Of a DNA stretch of 64,000 bases, positions 48,471 through 60,100 are shown one piece after another (position 1 is the first letter of the stretch; each line of letters begins with the position of its first letter). The notes under the pieces are model-generated. The model did no database searches. It was not told where the DNA came from and saw only the letters and a program-made list of their open reading frames with translations. Both the position numbers and the translations under genes were made by a program. Origin of the DNA: Haemonchus contortus. Lineage: Eukaryota > Nematoda > Chromadorea > Rhabditida > Trichostrongylidae. The DNA lies in the NCBI GenBank assembly GCA_000469685.2, contig LS997564.1, forward strand, positions 27,872,959 to 27,936,958. The letters are read 5' to 3'.

Positions 48471-49326
48471 ACTTATCTCGTAGTCGAAAAAGCTTAATGA
48501 TCTGATGCTAATACTGGCTACAGGCTCACCACGTTGTACATGTTAGTGCTGATACGCTATGGCATGAAAGCCATTGAAAAGTCAAAATTTTGTTAATAAT
48601 TCGGGAACCTTGAGAGACTTGGATCGCGTGCTAAGGCGATATACATAAAAGCAGTAAACAAAACATCAAGTCAAAATAGGTGTTATTTTTAATTTTTTTT
48701 ACAACATCTTTTCTAGCTATTACCGTAGGTGCTCCATGGCTAGTACAGTTCCATTTTTTACCTCTTAACCCGTATCATTCTGATAGAGGAATACACCGTA
48801 AAGGGCCTGTCGTACTTGGAAGCTTGATAGGCGAGTAGGAAAAACTCTGGATCGAATTGTTAGCCGGTTTAGCCGCGATCACTGCGGTCCAAGCAAGCTT
48901 TTAATTCCCAGGCTGCATATTTTAGGGATAACGCCGCTGAAGAGGAATACTCAGATACTAACCATAACATATTTGTAGGTAGTGTTCCCCTTTTTGATAA
49001 TCTGATGAACGAAATTCGTGGGATCCGTCGCTGAATAGCTCATTTATCCGTATTTTGTATTCTATTTGTACTTGTATTCGGTCCTGATTGGAAATCTACG
49101 ATTCATTTGACCTCGACATGAATTTACACTATTTTTGACCCAGTGCTGAACACTGTATCGAAGTTCAAAACTGAAAGGCTGAAATGACTTTTCAAATTAT
49201 CACCAGGCTGCTCCTAAAACTTCAGCAAGAAATATGAACATCAGACTATGTAAGTTCTGATGTTCGCATTATTCCCTTGGTAATACATTCTCTGAGTGCT
49301 CCGACTATAATTCAGGATCTCCCCAG

Positions 49327-49378
49327 GCGCTTCTTTCTAGAAGAAGCCGCAGGCGCTTCTTTCTAGAAGAAGCCGCTT
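49327..49378. repeat. 26-bp tandem duplication of a hairpin
   Basis: A 26-bp unit containing CTTCTTTCTAGAAGAAG, a perfect stem, occurs twice in direct succession. Confidence 0.85.
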
Positions 49379-49435
49379 AAGTCTATCTTAACCAGTTTCA
49401 GCTCTTAGAGGGAATCGATTGGGGTAGCAAATTAG

Positions 49436-50682
49436 ATGAAGAAGTCGGAAACTGCGAGCCAATTAACCTCTAGGTCGACCGATCTGAGTGAACCACCGGT
49501 CGTCACAAGGTGAGCGAAATGTGGGTTTACGGGACAACTATCCTAAAGGGCCCTCGCAGAGTTGATCCCGTAGATCGAACCTCTCCGGAAGCCAATCAAG
49601 ACCGAGCACATCGCTGGCCCCTTCCCTATTATTTCGTACCGATTACTGTACGAGCCCGTGGCCACGCCCCACCGAGGATGCCTCCCTATTCCAAGTAATT
49701 CTTTCGCTCTATTTTGCTAGATCTCTCCATCCCAGTATCTCCGACTCCTGAACAGACGCGGTGAATTTAATGATGAACTTTGGAACCCTATCCCTTCTTA
49801 CCCAATCTAATCTCTACTTGTTATTACTAACAGGACTATCAAACATTGAAAAATGTTGAACTTATGTCCACTCTGATTTCGCAGAACTCAGCTCTATGGT
49901 AAAGGAAGTCAGCCTCGAAATCGAGGACTAGGCCGCGAGCCAGATGTTCTTTGTCTTCGCCATTATTCCATCGTTGTTCATAGATGCTCTTAAATTGGCT
50001 CATTTCCTCCGATAAGACAAGTCGTTCATCATTCTGATTTCTTTGACTAGATGCACGTAGCTAAAGCTTCCACATGCTCTTCATTGTCAAACCATTTCCC
50101 ATGCGTCTAGTTTGTACATACGCATAATATGAAAGAGGGGCGGGTGAGTCCTAAATTAATTGAGTCAAATGTTTTTGACAGTCTAGCTTTTGCCGCTCAC
50201 AAAATAAGCCTCCCGATAACGCCCTTCTCAAGAAGCAAAGTTCCACTTCCGAATCTCCTTTTAATTTCCTTTTAGTTATTCGCTATCCAACAGCCCCTCA
50301 AGTAACACTAATAATCTAATTTTAGGACAAAACTATGCCGCTCGAATTACTTCCTCAAAAACGTCCGTCAAGTAATGCCTCCAGCCTATCTCAATTGTCT
50401 GCGGGAAATAGGCTTTCGCCTAGACCCTAAAACGTTCTATAGATCGTAAGGCATCTAGTCAAAATTCGTCGCCCGGCCAGTTCAACATAGTAGATGGAAG
50501 CACTTACTTTATGTCGGTGTATCTCATTGTCAGTAGTCAGAGATCGTTACTCAATTCCCGTAAAAGCGTTAAATTGAAGTCCAGATCTCAACTCACCTCG
50601 GAAAGAACCAGCTGCCCTCGCACCTCTGATCCTTTCTATAGCATGATGAACAATGAACAGCAAACAAACTACCCCCTAATAG
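49436..50682 (+). CDS. slo-2: SLO-2 channel, alternative long N-terminus (four exons)
   Basis: Four exons chain in phase. 49436-49509 has an ATG just after a TAG (MKKSETASQLTSRSTDLSEP; donor GTGAGC). 49560-49694 reads VDPVDRTSPEANQDRAHRWP then RARGHAPPRMPPYS, after a 50-nt intron. 50326-50371 reads TKLCRSNYFLKNVRQ. 50541-50682 reads RSLLNSRKSVKLKSRSQLTS then TSDPFYSMMNNEQQTNYPLI, with donor GTAGAA. The last exon leaves one base, which fits the internal ATATCAG acceptor at 54106 and continues as [13 protein letters not shown]. The segment is Ser/Thr/Arg rich, like the variable cytosolic N-termini of SLO-2/KCNT channels. Assignment to slo-2 rests on phase, order and strand, not on homology; it could be a separate upstream gene. 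Confidence 0.5.
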
Positions 50683-51839
50683 GTAGAACTAATTGAATTT
50701 ATCTTCATGCAACACCCTTCTTTGAATAAACAATTAGTGATAGTTGAAAAAAGCAAAGCCAAAAAAGCGTAACAGGCAATTTATGCACTCTCGCGTAACT
50801 TTGAGACGGATTCAAGATTTCCCATTTTTTCTGCATACCTTCATTTCATTGTCCCTTCTTTTACCAATTCCTCCCCTTTTTTAAACACCGCGTTCTGTGT
50901 ATTGTAATTTCATGTACAGTGTAGTGCAGTGCCAAACATACATATAACGCTATGTCTGACTTTACTGACTAGTACCCGCCCAGGGAAACTAAGCTTTCCT
51001 TTTCGTGGTCGATTACTTGATACCAGACCCGTCTTAGAGGGTTGTACACAGGCTGCCTGCCGCATATCACTGATGAGTCTCTCAGAAGCCACTACAGCTC
51101 TGAATATAAGTTAAGTACAGGGGCGCATGTCAAAACGGGACTGATTAAGGCCGAAAGACTTCATCTTGCTATTGTAACTATGGATCTTTCCATGTTATCT
51201 GGTGACAATGATTATTTAAAATGGCTCTCTGATTCGATGAAGATATCGTCTTGGGAATGGCAATTCACTCTGCCCTAACGAGATGAGTCTATGAAACTTT
51301 TTGTTGCTTCAGTGGAAAGAAGGGTGTGTTCGGTTGTGATCCCGCTTCGTGAAGTCGGATCACACTCAAACAATGAGAGTCATTAATTACTTAATTCTTT
51401 CATCTATACACTGTGATAGGTCAAGCGAACGCAAGGATCAGAGTTCCGACATTGGCATGCGTTACTGAGTGAGAGCTGGATAGGATGGCATCACAGACTT
51501 TCGGCTATGAACCTGTCCTGAAATTACTATCGAATACCCCCTGAGAAAGACTTCAGCAATATCCATTCTGGTTTCAACTCCATGTACCACAGAAGCGAGG
51601 TCGCGACCAAGCCATTACAAGCGAAATGCGCCTTTGATGGTCCACAAGAGTTTGAAGAGAAATCCGGTACGCGGTAATATCGGAGGTAACGATGTGAAGA
51701 GTCCAGATCATTTATTGTATCTTTTTGTACTGTATGGTATCATACAGTACAATATCAATTGGACGGAAGTGATCCTCATGAAGGAAGGCGGAAGTGATCC
51801 TTACCTCATTATGAACTCATAATCCGGGAACCAAATTCC

Positions 51840-52030
51840 ATATCGATGCTACCATTCCATCTCCTAAGTGTACAGGTTAATAGGTTCCAAACTAATCGAG
51901 AAGGGTAAAGGCAAAAAGGCTGCGTATCGATTGGCTACCACGAATCATTGAGCTTCACCACAATTCTGAGTGGAAGTTGAATGCTGTGGCGCGTCCGAAA
52001 AGGGTCGATCGAAGTCAAAAATTTTGCCTT
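51840..52030 (+). repeat. SINE body fragment
   Basis: GGTTAATAGGTTCCAAACTAA and ACAATTCTGAGTGGAAGTTGA match the SINE body of copies 3 and 4. The head is missing. Confidence 0.55.
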
Positions 52031-52589
52031 ACTCTATGGAGATCATGTGAAGCTTCTCACCCTCAAAGGTCTTCTACTCGTTCGCCACTACTTTTTCTTA
52101 ATTTTTGTTTCGTTAATCTGTTCTAGTCATTTTGAGGATACGTCTTGTCGCTTTCTAACCAACTCTTTTCGGTGAGAATGAGTATTTGGAATATATTCGA
52201 GAAAAGGCTAAAGTCACCTGTGCATTTTTCATTTGCGTAGAGTGCATTAGTTCCTCTTCTAATTGTACCGACGATGATCAAGCAGTTTGATCTTTGCCTG
52301 ATTTCACACCTCCACTACATTCTGTTGTTCCCATGCCTCCAGTGACTCAAGGAAGCCCTTCGTATTTCCTAAAAATTACGCCGGCCGCTGCCAAACTTAT
52401 CCATCTGACCGAGGTGCTTTTCCGGCCCTTTTCCGGTACAATCTTTGTTCTCAAAGGACTGATCAACTCTGAGCACACGGCCCACTGATAAATAGGCTAC
52501 TAGTGGGTTGACATCCGGAAGCCTCTTGACTTCCTGTATGTAAGTCCTACGACATAGAATCAACTGAGAGGCCCACATCATCGGGAAAA

Positions 52590-52720
52590 TGTCAAACAAT
52601 ATTTCATCGCCATATGCTTTACACAGCAGATTTACGGTCAAGATCAGCTATATTCTTATAATGCTCTATAAAACAGGAATCAGAGGAATGCAGAATCGGG
52701 GAGCATTCGCCTCGTCTAAC
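52590..52720. repeat. Dispersed repeat, copy 2 of 2
   Basis: Partner of 47180-47450, with TGCTTTACACAGCAGATTTAC, ATGCTCTATAAAACAGGAAT and GAGGAATGCAGAATCGGGG. Confidence 0.55.
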
Positions 52721-54041
52721 AATAAGGATGATACCGCAAAGAGTCACCGCCGCCAGGCATATGGCTCAAGTACCATTCGCTAATGAGTATCCGGCTTGGA
52801 TATGCTACCGAGCCTACCATACCTCCAATGTCGGTTAGCTTGGTAACAAAGTCGTCTGATGGGATAAGAATACTAATTTGTACATTAGTGGTGGGACGCA
52901 AATGTGGTTATTTTTCAGAGTCCTACAATGACTGCATTCTCTCATTTTTCAAATGGTTTGTCATTCAGAAATAGCAGCAGTACCGTAGATACAGAACTGT
53001 TGACTGGCTCACGAAGTACCCGAAACAATTGAGCTTTTTCTTTCGGAACTTTAATAAGCATTGATTTCGAAGCAAGCGATCAAATGGGTACTGTAAATTC
53101 CACTCGTGCTTTGAGCGACTGTGTTTAGCAATCACCTAACCTTTCGGGCGTTTTTAAAGTTCAGTTTCAATTTTATTACTATACATCAAAAATGCACAGT
53201 TCACCACAAAAGCACTTCCTAGAATATCCCCTAAGATGGCCTTGCATTCCACCCACAGGAATAGCACATGGGTATTGTGTGGTCGGGTAACACCTCGGCA
53301 GGGCGTTCTGAGGGCTGCAAAACCAACTTAGCCGACGTTGGAGGTTCACTGACTTGAAAAATTAAACCTGCCAGCTTGGAGGTGATTAACCGCGGCTTTC
53401 GCAGTTCACTCGAGGTGAACTATGTAAGAAGGTCGATACCATAGTTTAAGCTGTACAACTTGGTCAAGGCTCCAAACCAGCATTTGAGATAATTGTACAC
53501 TATAACAAGGTTATAACAAGGTTTACTATAGGCCGAATATGATCACTTGGGTGCCTGTTGACTCCTCTTTTCCTTTCAGTGGCTTAGTACCTTCTTCATC
53601 TCTGTAATGAATAGCTTCTTCCGCTCAAACGATATGTAAAACTGAATCTAACAAAAGAATAAATTATCACATTCGTTGCTTGGTGTGCTTGGCATCATCC
53701 CGGCAGTCGTCAACCAATATTTACACAATTTACACAATTGAATTTATTGAACGTATTCTCCTGACTCTTTTATGGGACGTGTTTGTTGGGAATTCCTTGA
53801 ATATCTTCATCACCTACCACAGTACAGTTTTCGAAGTTACTCTTGATTTATTTCTTTCGAGTAATCGTCAACTGGTATTAAAGATATGCATTAATTTTTA
53901 CATCACGAACGTTGTAAAAAGGCTCTCTGGTTTCTTCCGTGGTGTTTGCTCTACAGTCGTCTACACGTGGTATTACCCATATTCATATGTCGTTTCCAGG
54001 CGTGCTGTCAGCGTTTCTGCGCCCATTCGTTGGATGAATGA

Positions 54042-54166
54042 ATGGCCGGGGAGAAGAATAATGGAAAATCCACGTCGGAACTTGCCGAAATGGAGCCTAT
54101 ATCAGATAAAATGTTAGATTTTCGGAGTCTTTTTTATTCTTTTGGCGGGCAAAATTTCTGGGATGG
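54042..54166 (+). CDS. slo-2: slo-2 short-isoform first exon
   Basis: 41 codons plus two bases: [20 protein letters not shown], then [20 protein letters not shown] and D, donor [19 protein letters not shown] parallels the FRDLLLGDQGWQN element of vertebrate KCNT N-termini. An internal acceptor (ATATCAG at 54105) would allow the upstream exons to join at DKMLDF. The 145-codon frame 53680-54117 is in another frame and unsupported. Confidence 0.75.
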
Positions 54167-57100
54167 GTAGGCTGCTGCTTACACCGCCACTTATCTTCTA
54201 TAAGTGGGAACGCTTCGAAGGGAACCTCAAAAGGTTTACCATGCTTACCAGTGTAGTCATCCTGGAATGACCCATTTCACTCTTCTTAGGGAAATCTTCT
54301 ATTCCCAAAAGTATATCACATCAGAAACTTACATTCAGCACTGACCGCTATGCTTTTCTCTCCAATTGGAAATAACCTCCTTTATGCGTGAGAACTTCGA
54401 GAAGGTGTGGCTTAAATCGATGTCATTCAAGTGCAGCATTTGATAATTTACGAATTGTAAAAAACAACAGGGGAAGCATCCTGCCATTCGAAGGGCTCAA
54501 AGTTACTTGCAGAGTGAAAGACTTCTCTTCTTACAAAGATACCTGCATACTCTGAGTCAGTAGAAATCAAATTCCTCCCAAAGACTTTTGCAACTGATCC
54601 CCTTCCCTTTGATGGATTGTAACCACCTATAGTCTTCGATACGATAACAAAAACTTTATCTCCCCTCCTTACTTCCTCGAATGTTCTGCGATGCGTACTT
54701 CCATATGCATGTGGTCACTCTAACTTCACTCCCAATTCCGCCATTTGTAAAGCTGTCGCTTAATATCGGTTCTATCCTGTGGCTGTTAATCCCCTTCCCT
54801 GCAAAACATAGCTGTAAATTCATTCGCAATCGGTTTCCTAGAGTACTGAATGTCTTTTGGCAAGCAATTTCAAGAGGATTACTGTTGCATGTTTCTCTGA
54901 ATTCTCGGAAGCACTGACAAGGGAAACTTGATTTTTTTTCTGCCAGGAGATAAGATTGTTTTCAGTCAGTAACAACGATATGGCTGGAGGTTCGAATTCT
55001 GCGGAAGAACCACTATGTGAATCTTCTTGATTCAATAATCTCCCTTTTTGCCCTTTTCAATTATAAAATGAAGGTGGAGGTAGAGATAGGCAAAACCATT
55101 ACGGGGGAGGGGGTGCTCGGGATGATGGTAGAGGAGTGAGCGGGACGTGGTAGAAGGTGGCACCAGAAAGAGTGCGAAAAAATTTCAGGCAACTACAATC
55201 AGCTGGCTCGCATTCTTTACATTCTAATTTGCCCACCTGCGGAGTTGCCACTTCTTTGGTAGCATTTCGAGCTGGCACGAACTGGCCCTGAAATCGGCAA
55301 AAGTCCAAGCAAACCATTTCGATTTCCGTGCAACGAAATTCAAAATATGGAATTCGACCCCTTCCGCCACTTGAGCATTTTTGTCCTAGCAGCTGAATAC
55401 TGTATACGTAGTGAAGCACATAGCTGGGCACATATAAAAAACGAAATTGAAGGTTGTGAGTGATCCCAGAAATTTCAATCAAATTTGCTAGACACTATAA
55501 AGTAGAAGCCTCATTTTTCCCTTTTCTCCGGGGATTATACTAAATTGTCGAGGAGAGCAGGTTATCCGTTAATATCGCTCCCACGTAGGTATTACACCTT
55601 TCAGTTTCTATCGCTTTTTGCTTATTTGCATCTGTACCCAAATATGAAGTCATGTATCTGGTTCAATCTAAAGCAGTTGAGCAGTTAGGGCGAAATGGGC
55701 ATCGTTCCACGAAATTTCATAGTCATCAGATAAATAGCAGAATCGCTTCCTTAACAGTCAATGATTCCAGAGTTCGTGCCCAGGCCGGTGAAAAAGTCAG
55801 CATCAAAGGAAGGCTGCAGCAATACTTCATCGAAGACAAGAAAACTAGTATGTCTAGCTTTTCATTCTTGTAGGAATGACCTCACTGGAGTCGACGTACA
55901 ATTTAGTTTATTCTATACTTTTTATTAGGTTGAGTAAAAAGTTTTGATCGACTCATCATCCCTTCCTAGATTCTTTCATAGGACCGCTCGGAAGGACTTC
56001 GTAATAGATTATGGTGGGTCAATCCCTAGCCTGTACTCTAGAGGGATGTACAAGCATTTCCTTGTGAGAGCTCCGCATCCTTCAATTGTCGTTCGAAGCT
56101 TTCTGAGAGCTATCGTCTATCACGAGTTACTGTAAGCGCATAATCCATCGACGGCTGTCGCAGATGTCTGTGGTGCACTCAGAGAGTCATCGTATCTCAA
56201 CCCACGAGTGCCTCGTGACAAAACGTCTGCAATACAATAAGGAGCGGATTATATACGAGGGAGTTTTTACTGTGTCGTTTGTGGGATTCTCATGGAACGC
56301 TCCACTTTGGAAAACCTACTGAGGGTTCCACCGTGACCGCCGAGATTTACGCTTCTCAACTACAGAGTTTCGTTGTTCGAAGGAAGCGTCCGCAGAGAGG
56401 AAGTGTTTGTCAATTTCGCGGCAGCGCTCTGCCGCATGTTGCGAAATCGTCTCGTCAGAAAATCGCCGAACTTGGATGTCAAGTGCTGCCCCATTCTCCT
56501 TATTCGCCAGATCTCGCTCCGTCTGATTACCATTTCTTTCTTGCACTCAAACATCACTTTCGCGATAGAAATTTCAATGTTTGATCGGAACTCAAAACTG
56601 AGATTTCCAGCTTTTTCGAGTCGTGGCCGTCGCAGTTCTGGGCATCAGGAACCAAAAAATTGCCGGATCGATGGACATATGTTGGGGACTACGCTGGAGA
56701 CTATATTACAAATTGAGATCCTCTTTTATTGGAAATAAGATTTTTGAAGTGAAGATGAAAAACCGATCAAAACTTTTTACTCAACAATACTTTGCACATC
56801 ACCAGAGATCAGGTACTTTTTTTATCGCTTTGTATGTGTGCTCATAGGTTTGCTGTGTGCTGTTCTGGCAATCTGATTAGAAGCTATGGGAAAAAGAGCG
56901 GAGAAGAGTGCTGGTCGGAAAGTCTTCAATAAAAGTGTAAAAGGATCAAATCTCTTGCGGTAGTGGATCTCATCTTTGGGACGCACCCGGCAGTTAACTT
57001 CCATTCAGAATTATAGTGACTTTTTGAATGCGTACGTGGCCTATTCAATGTCTTCCATGACCACCTGATGTTCGATTTAGTGCTTATGTCCTCCCAGACG

Positions 57101-60100
57101 AGTCTAATACCAACTAATTTACCTGGAGGGATACATGATTGATTTAGCCTGAGCAGTTCAAGTGTTCCTCGGAGGGATCTGACGTGAAGGAAAGTGGAAT
57201 ACTATCATACAGTCAAGTTCTGGGATCAAATCCTGCACCAATGCAGGATTTGGTCCCAGTACTTGACTGTGTGACAGTATTCCACTTACCTTCACGTTAG
57301 ATCCCTCCGGGGAACACTTGATTATGAGGTATCAATCTGCTGCTGCACTGTATGATTGTGATAGCCCTTTATTTACTATTTAGACACCCATCTGCAAAGT
57401 TGCTCGCGTTGTCACGTATAGATCCCTAGCAAGCAATTATTTACCTATTGCTAACAATGTTACGGTATTAGTACGTTGTATAGAAGCAATCCAGAGTAGC
57501 AGGAGTGGGCTAAATGCTGTTATTTCCTTGCAATATGTGATGCGACAGTTTCATTTAGATTGCGGATTGTGGGCAAAACTCCGATATCTGGCGGAATCTA
57601 ATCCCGTACTTGTATTTTCCGGGCACCGTGCTATTCATTCCTTGCAATACCGAAACCTTCATCATACCTTCGTGCTCAAATATTAGACGCTTTCTGGGGA
57701 GATTCACAGAACCTCATTGAGGTCTGACATCTATCTGGAGATATACGAGCAATACTTGGCATACACAGTGGAAGGCAGGGTGATCATTGAGAGCCAAATT
57801 AGTTTTTGTGGTTTCCCCATGGGCACAATTTCAAGGTTTCTAGGACGCCAAATAACGATGTAAAGAGTAATACATAATGAATAAAAAAGGGTTCCCATAG
57901 CAACAAAGATATAATGAGCACTCTGTAGGCGTTTCCAAAGGTAATGACTCCTCTTCATTCCATCTGAGCTTTGATACCAACTTAATGAAGCAATGCCTTT
58001 CCAGACTGTCCCAGGTATGATTACTTTTTTCAGTTCATTAGCAAGGAGAAATTAGAAAGAAGATCCTGAAAACCGTAATCTCGCATTCATACCTATTTTT
58101 ATTAAAACAGTTCTCTCCTAACTGCATATAACCATATCTACATTTGGATTTATAATTATCTATTTTAATACATCAGCTAGAAAAAAATCTGTAGACAAAG
58201 CATTAGAAATTCTGAAATCCAGCGCATATCTACTTATAAATATCCGTTTTAATTACGGCTACATCTATAATCATCCAAATTATTAGTTGATGACGGAGCA
58301 TCTGGCTATACAGGGAAAATCCAATACAAACTTGCCAGTAGCTATCTTCTAAACATCAAGATTTTATGAAGACTTGGATTGGTCATGTGAACTCTAACCC
58401 ACAGCTATTACTTACTTATATCGTCTTTTTCAATTGCAAGTTCTTTGGTTTGTTTTTTGCATCATAAACATGTAACTGTACCTTTTTCCCTGGCACGGGT
58501 TTCATAAAATTCAAGTCTCCTCAAAGTAGTGCTCTCAAGAAGCCTCGCTACAATCCGGCTAATCAGACTATTCAATTACGAGATTGAAGGATCAGAGCTC
58601 AGAGTGTTAATTTAATCGCCTCGTTATTCTCATTAGAACTGCCCCTCTGACGCGTTATATCTGGCAAACAATTGAGGCGAAATAGCTGTTTCATTTCCCA
58701 AGCTAACTCGTCCAAGACGAGCAGCAATCCACTTGAATTGCGACATCGTCATGGGTTCTCATCCATCACATTCCCCACGTCCCAGTCTGTGTCTTCATCC
58801 TACCCTTTCGACAACCTTTGAACTTGAGTCGTAATTCCATGATCCGTTGATTAAGTCTCATTTGCCTGTTATCTATCCGAGGAGCTCAAAACCGTCTTGT
58901 GCTACATCCTAATGATTACATGGGGAAAAATCATCAGTAAGCAACCCATATCTGACGGTATTACTGTTTGTAATATAGTAGTTGTGAAAAGAATGCTGTA
59001 GGAAAATCTTGAAGAACTGGTGAGATGATTAAGTCTTTTGCGTTGTTTTTCTTAAAAAAACCTTCAATATCAATTTGCAAAAGGCAGTTATGGGTAGAAC
59101 AGTCCTAAAGGATAAAGTCTTTTGGCGTTGTCGAGTTCCGTCTGAAGGATGCGCCCCGCATTCCACCGAGTTCAAAACTGTAGTGGCGCATTGAAGGCGT
59201 GTGGTATGCCCTATATAATGAATTGCGGTGAACAATCGACATCCAAGTTAGTGCTTTCATTCCTCGAGACCGTGTGGCTCCGACTAAAGATCCCTGGAGG
59301 GATGGAAAGCTTTGCTGCCCCGAAGAATATCATTTCGGGGTTCGAATCCGTGACATTGTTTGTCATAGTGCGCCATTTGCCACAACATCACCTCCGCCTG
59401 TGTGATAAACGAAGTAGTCTGGAATACTGAATAGATTTTTTATTTGCAATGTTTGTGGCGCTCATTTAATGCTGAATAGTTTTGATTCTGGCCTTCGGAT
59501 AAGGACTGTTCAACGACTTTGGTAGGAAGGTGAAAAGCTGGTGCGACACTACCTAGGTGTCGGGGTAGTTATAGCACTCCACGTCGTTACTCGCTTATTT
59601 GTGCAGAGCCTCTCAAAAATGATGAACTTCACAATGGTTTGAAGGTCTTGGAAGTTTCAAAGCGCAGTTAGTAACTTAATAATATCAAAAAGTTGACAAC
59701 CACTATTTAATTATTCAATCAAAATAGCATAAATCTCGTTTGAATAGAAATCATGAAATCATCAATCAGAAAATCATAATAAATCAGAAAATTATGAGTA
59801 AATGTTGACCAGCACTGAAGTAAGAGTCATGAGAAATCAATGAAAGAAAAGGTGCAAACTTCAAATCCTTTTAGATCGTTTCAGGCTATCGAATTCGACT
59901 ATTCAATGTATTCATCAAGACACTTTCGTGCGTTTTGTACTGTGTACGAGTTGTGCACGACTCCAGGCTACTTCCAGCAGAACATCATTACAAGGAAGGA
60001 GAAATAAAATAGTCAGTTCATTTGTATTCCAACCTGTGGCCTGACAGAATAGTCTGACTTTTTAGTGACTACCTGTTCTGGGTAGGCAGGAATACATACC

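Larger units (their letters stand above)
50700..54030. other. Probable slo-2 intron with repeats
   Basis: No further exon that I trust. It contains a SINE fragment (51840-52030), the dispersed repeat at 52590-52720, and a - strand frame (52716-52901) without splice context. Confidence 0.4.

Noticed and set aside
53680..54117. 145-codon ORF on the + strand
   Set aside because: It overlaps the slo-2 start exon in a different frame. The slo-2 frame has a donor, phase continuity and a KCNT-like motif; this one has none.
4960..55000. Search for the neighbouring Hox gene egl-5 by its WFQNRR helix
   Set aside because: I found no second homeobox helix on either strand, so egl-5 is not recognisable in the window.
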